DNA from: Nitrospirota bacterium
GTDB lineage: Bacteria; Nitrospirota; Nitrospiria; SBBL01; JAADHI01
Direction: 5' to 3'
Assembly: GCA_029261215.1 (NCBI GenBank)
Contig: JAJDBT010000114.1
Coordinates: 1 to 64,000, forward strand
DNA: 64,000 nucleotides
Below, piece by piece: positions 61,574 to 64,000 of the stretch (positions are counted from its first letter, which is position 1; each line of letters opens with the position of its first letter). Both the position numbers and the translations under genes were made by a program. Below the pieces are notes generated by a model that made no database searches, was not told where the DNA came from, and was given only the letters and a program-made list of their open reading frames with translations.

Positions 61574-63019
61574 ATGCCAGAAAAATTACTCTTTGAAAAA
61601 TCAGTGCCCGGACGCCGGGGCGTGACCTTCCCCACAGCATCACTGGAAGGCTTTTCAGTGGATGCCGTCCTTCCCAAAAAATGCCAACGCGAATCCGAAC
61701 TGACCTTGCCCGAAATCAGTGAAAACGAACTGATGCGGCATTACACACGGCTTTCCTATGAAAGCTACGGGGTGGACACCGGCTTTTATCCGCTCGGCTC
61801 CTGCACCATGAAATACAACCCGAAAATCCACGAAGATGTCGCGCGTTTTCCCGGTTTTTCAGAAATCCACCCGCTTCAGCCAGAAGAAAGCGTTCAGGGT
61901 GCCTTAGGTCTGCTCTATGGACTTCAAAACATGCTGTCCGAAATTGCGGGCATGGCGCGGGTTTCGCTTCAACCCGTGGCCGGAGCGCAGGGAGAGATGA
62001 CCGGGATGCTCATCGCACGGGCCTATCATTTGGCGCAAGGCCGGCAGCGTAAGCACGTCATTATTCCCGATTCCGCGCACGGCACAAATCCCGCCAGCGC
62101 ACACCTCGCGGGCTACACCATCAAAACCGTAAAATCCAATCGGGAAGGCATCATCGATCTTGAAGATTTAAAACAGGTTGTGAATCAAGACACTGCGGCT
62201 TTAATGCTGACCAATCCAAACACGCTGGGCCTCTTTGAACGAAAAATCGGTGAGGTGGTTCAGGTCATCCACGATGCGGGAGCGCTCGTTTATTTAGACG
62301 GCGCCAATTTAAACGCGCTGTTGGGACTCACGCGGCCTGGGGACATGGGCTTTGATATTGTGCATTTTAATCTCCACAAAACCTTTTCAACGCCCCACGG
62401 CGGGGGCGGCCCTGGGGCCGGGCCTGTCGGCGTGGTCAGCCATCTTACGCCTTATTTGCCTTCACCCCTGATTGAAAAAAAAGGTGAGCATTTTTTTATG
62501 GATTCGAACCGGCCCCAATCTATTGGCCGCGTCCACAGTTTTTATGGCAATTTTGGCATTCTCCTCCGGGCCTATACCTATATCCGGCGGCTGGGGGCGG
62601 AAGGTTTGTCGGCCATCAGCCGCAATACAATCATCAACGCCAACTACCTAAAAAAACAACTGGAAGCGTCTTACGAGATCCCGATGAAACGCCCCTGCAT
62701 GCATGAATTTATTCTTTCAGCCAAGGCATTTCGGGATAAAGGCATTCATGCCTGGGACATCGCCAAACGGCTCATCGACTATGGGTATTACCCCCCCACA
62801 GTCAACTTCCCCCTGATTGTGCCGGAATCTTTGATGATTGAAGCCCCCGAAAGCGAGGCGCGTGAAACATTGGACGATTTTGCGAAGGTCTTGATTCTAA
62901 TCCGAAAAGAAATTGACGAAAGCCCGGAAAAATTAACACAGGCTCCCACAACTCAAAAGGTGGGGCGCATGAATGAAGTCCTGGCCGCAAGACAGCTGAA
63001 TGTGCGTTATCCCGCCTAA
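61574..63019 (+). CDS. gcvPB: Glycine dehydrogenase (decarboxylating) subunit 2
   Basis: PLP-dependent subunit 2 of the two-subunit P-protein of the glycine cleavage system, 481 residues. The PLP lysine is in HFNLHKTFSTPHGGGGPGAGP. SYESYGVDTGFYPLGSCTMKYNPKI and QPVAGAQGEMTGMLIARAYH are typical of the family. The start is the ATG at 61574 with AGAGGA nine bases upstream. No gcvPA, gcvH or gcvT is nearby in the window, so the other subunits must be elsewhere. Confidence 0.95.
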   Translation: MPEKLLFEKSVPGRRGVTFPTASLEGFSVDAVLPKKCQRESELTLPEISENELMRHYTRLSYESYGVDTGFYPLGSCTMKYNPKIHEDVARFPGFSEIHPLQPEESVQGALGLLYGLQNMLSEIAGMARVSLQPVAGAQGEMTGMLIARAYHLAQGRQRKHVIIPDSAHGTNPASAHLAGYTIKTVKSNREGIIDLEDLKQVVNQDTAALMLTNPNTLGLFERKIGEVVQVIHDAGALVYLDGANLNALLGLTRPGDMGFDIVHFNLHKTFSTPHGGGGPGAGPVGVVSHLTPYLPSPLIEKKGEHFFMDSNRPQSIGRVHSFYGNFGILLRAYTYIRRLGAEGLSAISRNTIINANYLKKQLEASYEIPMKRPCMHEFILSAKAFRDKGIHAWDIAKRLIDYGYYPPTVNFPLIVPESLMIEAPESEARETLDDFAKVLILIRKEIDESPEKLTQAPTTQKVGRMNEVLAARQLNVRYPA

Positions 63020-63032
63020 ATACATGAAGAAC

Positions 63033-63063
63033 CGCCCGCTCCTATCATGATAAGGAGCGGGCG
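63033..63063. terminator. Hairpin between gcvPB and hemerythrin gene
   Basis: CGCCCGCTCCT (63033-63043) and AGGAGCGGGCG (63053-63063) form a GC-rich 11-base stem around ATCATGATA. It sits between two convergent genes and lacks a clear U-tract, so it may stop both. Confidence 0.6.
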
Positions 63064-63069
63064 ACAAAG

Positions 63070-63474
63070 TCAGTTTTGCTCAAGGGCTTCATACCCTTTA
63101 TACAGAATATTTTCTTCCTTGGTGATTCGAATGGAAAGCGTCCCGCTCAGCCGGCCAAAGTCTCGGGCAAATTCAACTCCGGAACCACCATTTGAATATT
63201 TTTCAAAAAAATCTAATGCCGCTTTCGAGATCCCCGACATATCCGAGGCGTACATCGCCAACGTCCTTTTTAAGGGTGCGTCGTTTTCCGCCTTTTCTCT
63301 CAGCACGGGATAGAGTGCTTCATCTTCTTTTTTGAGATGTGCAAGTAAGCCCTTTTTAGCCAACAAGAGTGTCTCCTGACCTTCCTTTGTCGTAATGCCC
63401 AACTTCTTGACTTTTGCCAGTGTTGCAACAATCACAGCATGATCTTTTTTTAAAGCTTCGATCAATTGAGACAT
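63070..63474 (-). CDS. Hemerythrin HHE-domain protein
   Basis: A 134-residue helical protein of the hemerythrin-like HHE type. The likely di-iron ligands are H12 (LKKDHAVI), H46 and E50 (LLAHLKKEDEALYP), and a C-terminal glutamate in ITKEENILY. Such proteins bind oxygen or nitric oxide or help repair iron-sulfur sites. A GGGGGAAA site precedes the ATG. It converges on gcvPB and is divergent from nothing known, so no functional link to neighbours is evident. Confidence 0.85.
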   Translation of the reverse strand: MSQLIEALKKDHAVIVATLAKVKKLGITTKEGQETLLLAKKGLLAHLKKEDEALYPVLREKAENDAPLKRTLAMYASDMSGISKAALDFFEKYSNGGSGVEFARDFGRLSGTLSIRITKEENILYKGYEALEQN

Positions 63475-63630
63475 GGTATTTCCCCCTCTTCTTGTTGAGT
63501 TTTCAGGTTTTTTTAAAATCGCGAAACAATTTTATCAGAAATTTAAAATCATGCGGGCTTCAGGTAAATCAAAACCAATGTGAGCTGAGGAGCGATCAAT
63601 GACATTGGTCTTGCCTTTTAGCATCAGCAT

Positions 63631-64000
63631 TCATTTCCCAACTTCAATTGAGTTTAGGGCCGTTTCCTTAGTGCAGACTTTGGGAGGCTCCCTTAACGCT
63701 AACAACTGATTGATCTCTTGAAGCAATTCATGAATACGATCTTTTTTTCTGATTTTGATCGGAGAACGATCCCCCGTTTTAATCCGTTTCTGAAGTTCAA
63801 GCGTAATCCGATGAAGCGCGCCAACCGTGTGATAGGTCACACGCCACCCCAAATTCCAAAATAAAAAGATAATCACCGGTAAAACACAAACGCCGATGAA
63901 CATCGTTTGTTGAACACGAAGCAATACGTCTTCCAGTGGAATCATCTCCTCTTTCCAAGAGGCCAAATAGAAATAAATTCCGCCGATACCAACACAAAAA
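63631..64000 (-). CDS. Partial membrane protein with HAMP-like region
   Basis: The N-terminus lies outside the window. The visible part has the end of a first membrane helix (GIGGIYFYLASW), a short loop, and a second membrane helix (MFIGVCVLPVIIFLFW). After it comes an amphipathic helix pair (ITLELQKRIKTGDRSP and KDRIHELLQEINQLLAL) that resembles HAMP domains of sensors or chemoreceptors. It ends with a short tail. No output domain is present, so this may be a small membrane protein rather than a full receptor. Confidence 0.55.
   Translation of the reverse strand, partial: FCVGIGGIYFYLASWKEEMIPLEDVLLRVQQTMFIGVCVLPVIIFLFWNLGWRVTYHTVGALHRITLELQKRIKTGDRSPIKIRKKDRIHELLQEINQLLALREPPKVCTKETALNSIEVGK

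Noticed and set aside
1-64000. CRISPR array, rRNA genes or prophage
   Set aside because: No regular spacer repeat, rRNA-like sequence or phage structural gene was seen on either strand.

Overview
This 64 kb window is chromosomal DNA from a Gram-negative bacterium. It has lipid A synthesis (lpxC), LPS export genes (lptE, lptF, lptG), a type II secretion system, an outer-membrane porin and a PEP-CTERM surface protein. It also has class II (B12-dependent) ribonucleotide reductase, multihaem c-type cytochromes and an enlarged complex I. The leuS-lptE-holA-rpsT-murJ order and the Mrp-like complex I would fit Nitrospirota or a related or deltaproteobacterial-grade lineage. I cannot fix the taxon from sequence alone.

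Layout. 1-196: a hairpin and short direct repeats, possibly the end of an insertion element. 197-6285: leuS, lptE, holA, rpsT (opposite strand), murJ. 6345-7598: lpxC and tRNA-Lys. 7776-15380 (minus strand): an electron-transfer operon of porin, unknown membrane protein, a flavin/[2Fe-2S]/di-haem-b fusion, an 11-haem cytochrome, a haem lipoprotein, a globin and a small protein, preceded by a DUF2292 gene with a matching operator. 15726-16448: VF530-like and YaiI-like genes. 16496-18404: an AT-richer cassette with a phosphoribosyltransferase and a DprA-like protein, bracketed by two related hairpins and carrying two apparent homopolymer frameshifts. 18499-19367: DUF445 protein and tRNA-Arg. 19504-32590: HtrA-like protease, then a 12-gene type II secretion operon (C-D-E-F-G-H-I-J-N-L-M-K). 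32633-35215: nrdJ with two NrdR boxes and a terminator. 35239-36861: roadblock-like and DUF4388 proteins. 37115-53581 (minus): a complete nuoA-N operon with an additional antiporter-like subunit and a small membrane protein. 53862-57416: moeA, lptG, lptF. 57583-59337: repeat-rich region, PEP-CTERM protein and a strong terminator. 59446-63019: a peptidoglycan-binding protein, M28 peptidase, Nudix hydrolase and gcvPB. 63070-64000: hemerythrin and a partial HAMP-like membrane protein.

How the parts work together. Complex I feeds electrons from NADH to quinone. The 9.3-14.9 kb operon looks like a separate path from cytoplasmic NAD(P)H through FAD, [2Fe-2S] and two stacked b haems to a periplasmic multihaem cytochrome, with a porin in the outer membrane and a globin at the end. 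That route is my inference from domain order and is the best candidate here for an undescribed system. The DprA/phosphoribosyltransferase cassette is the second.
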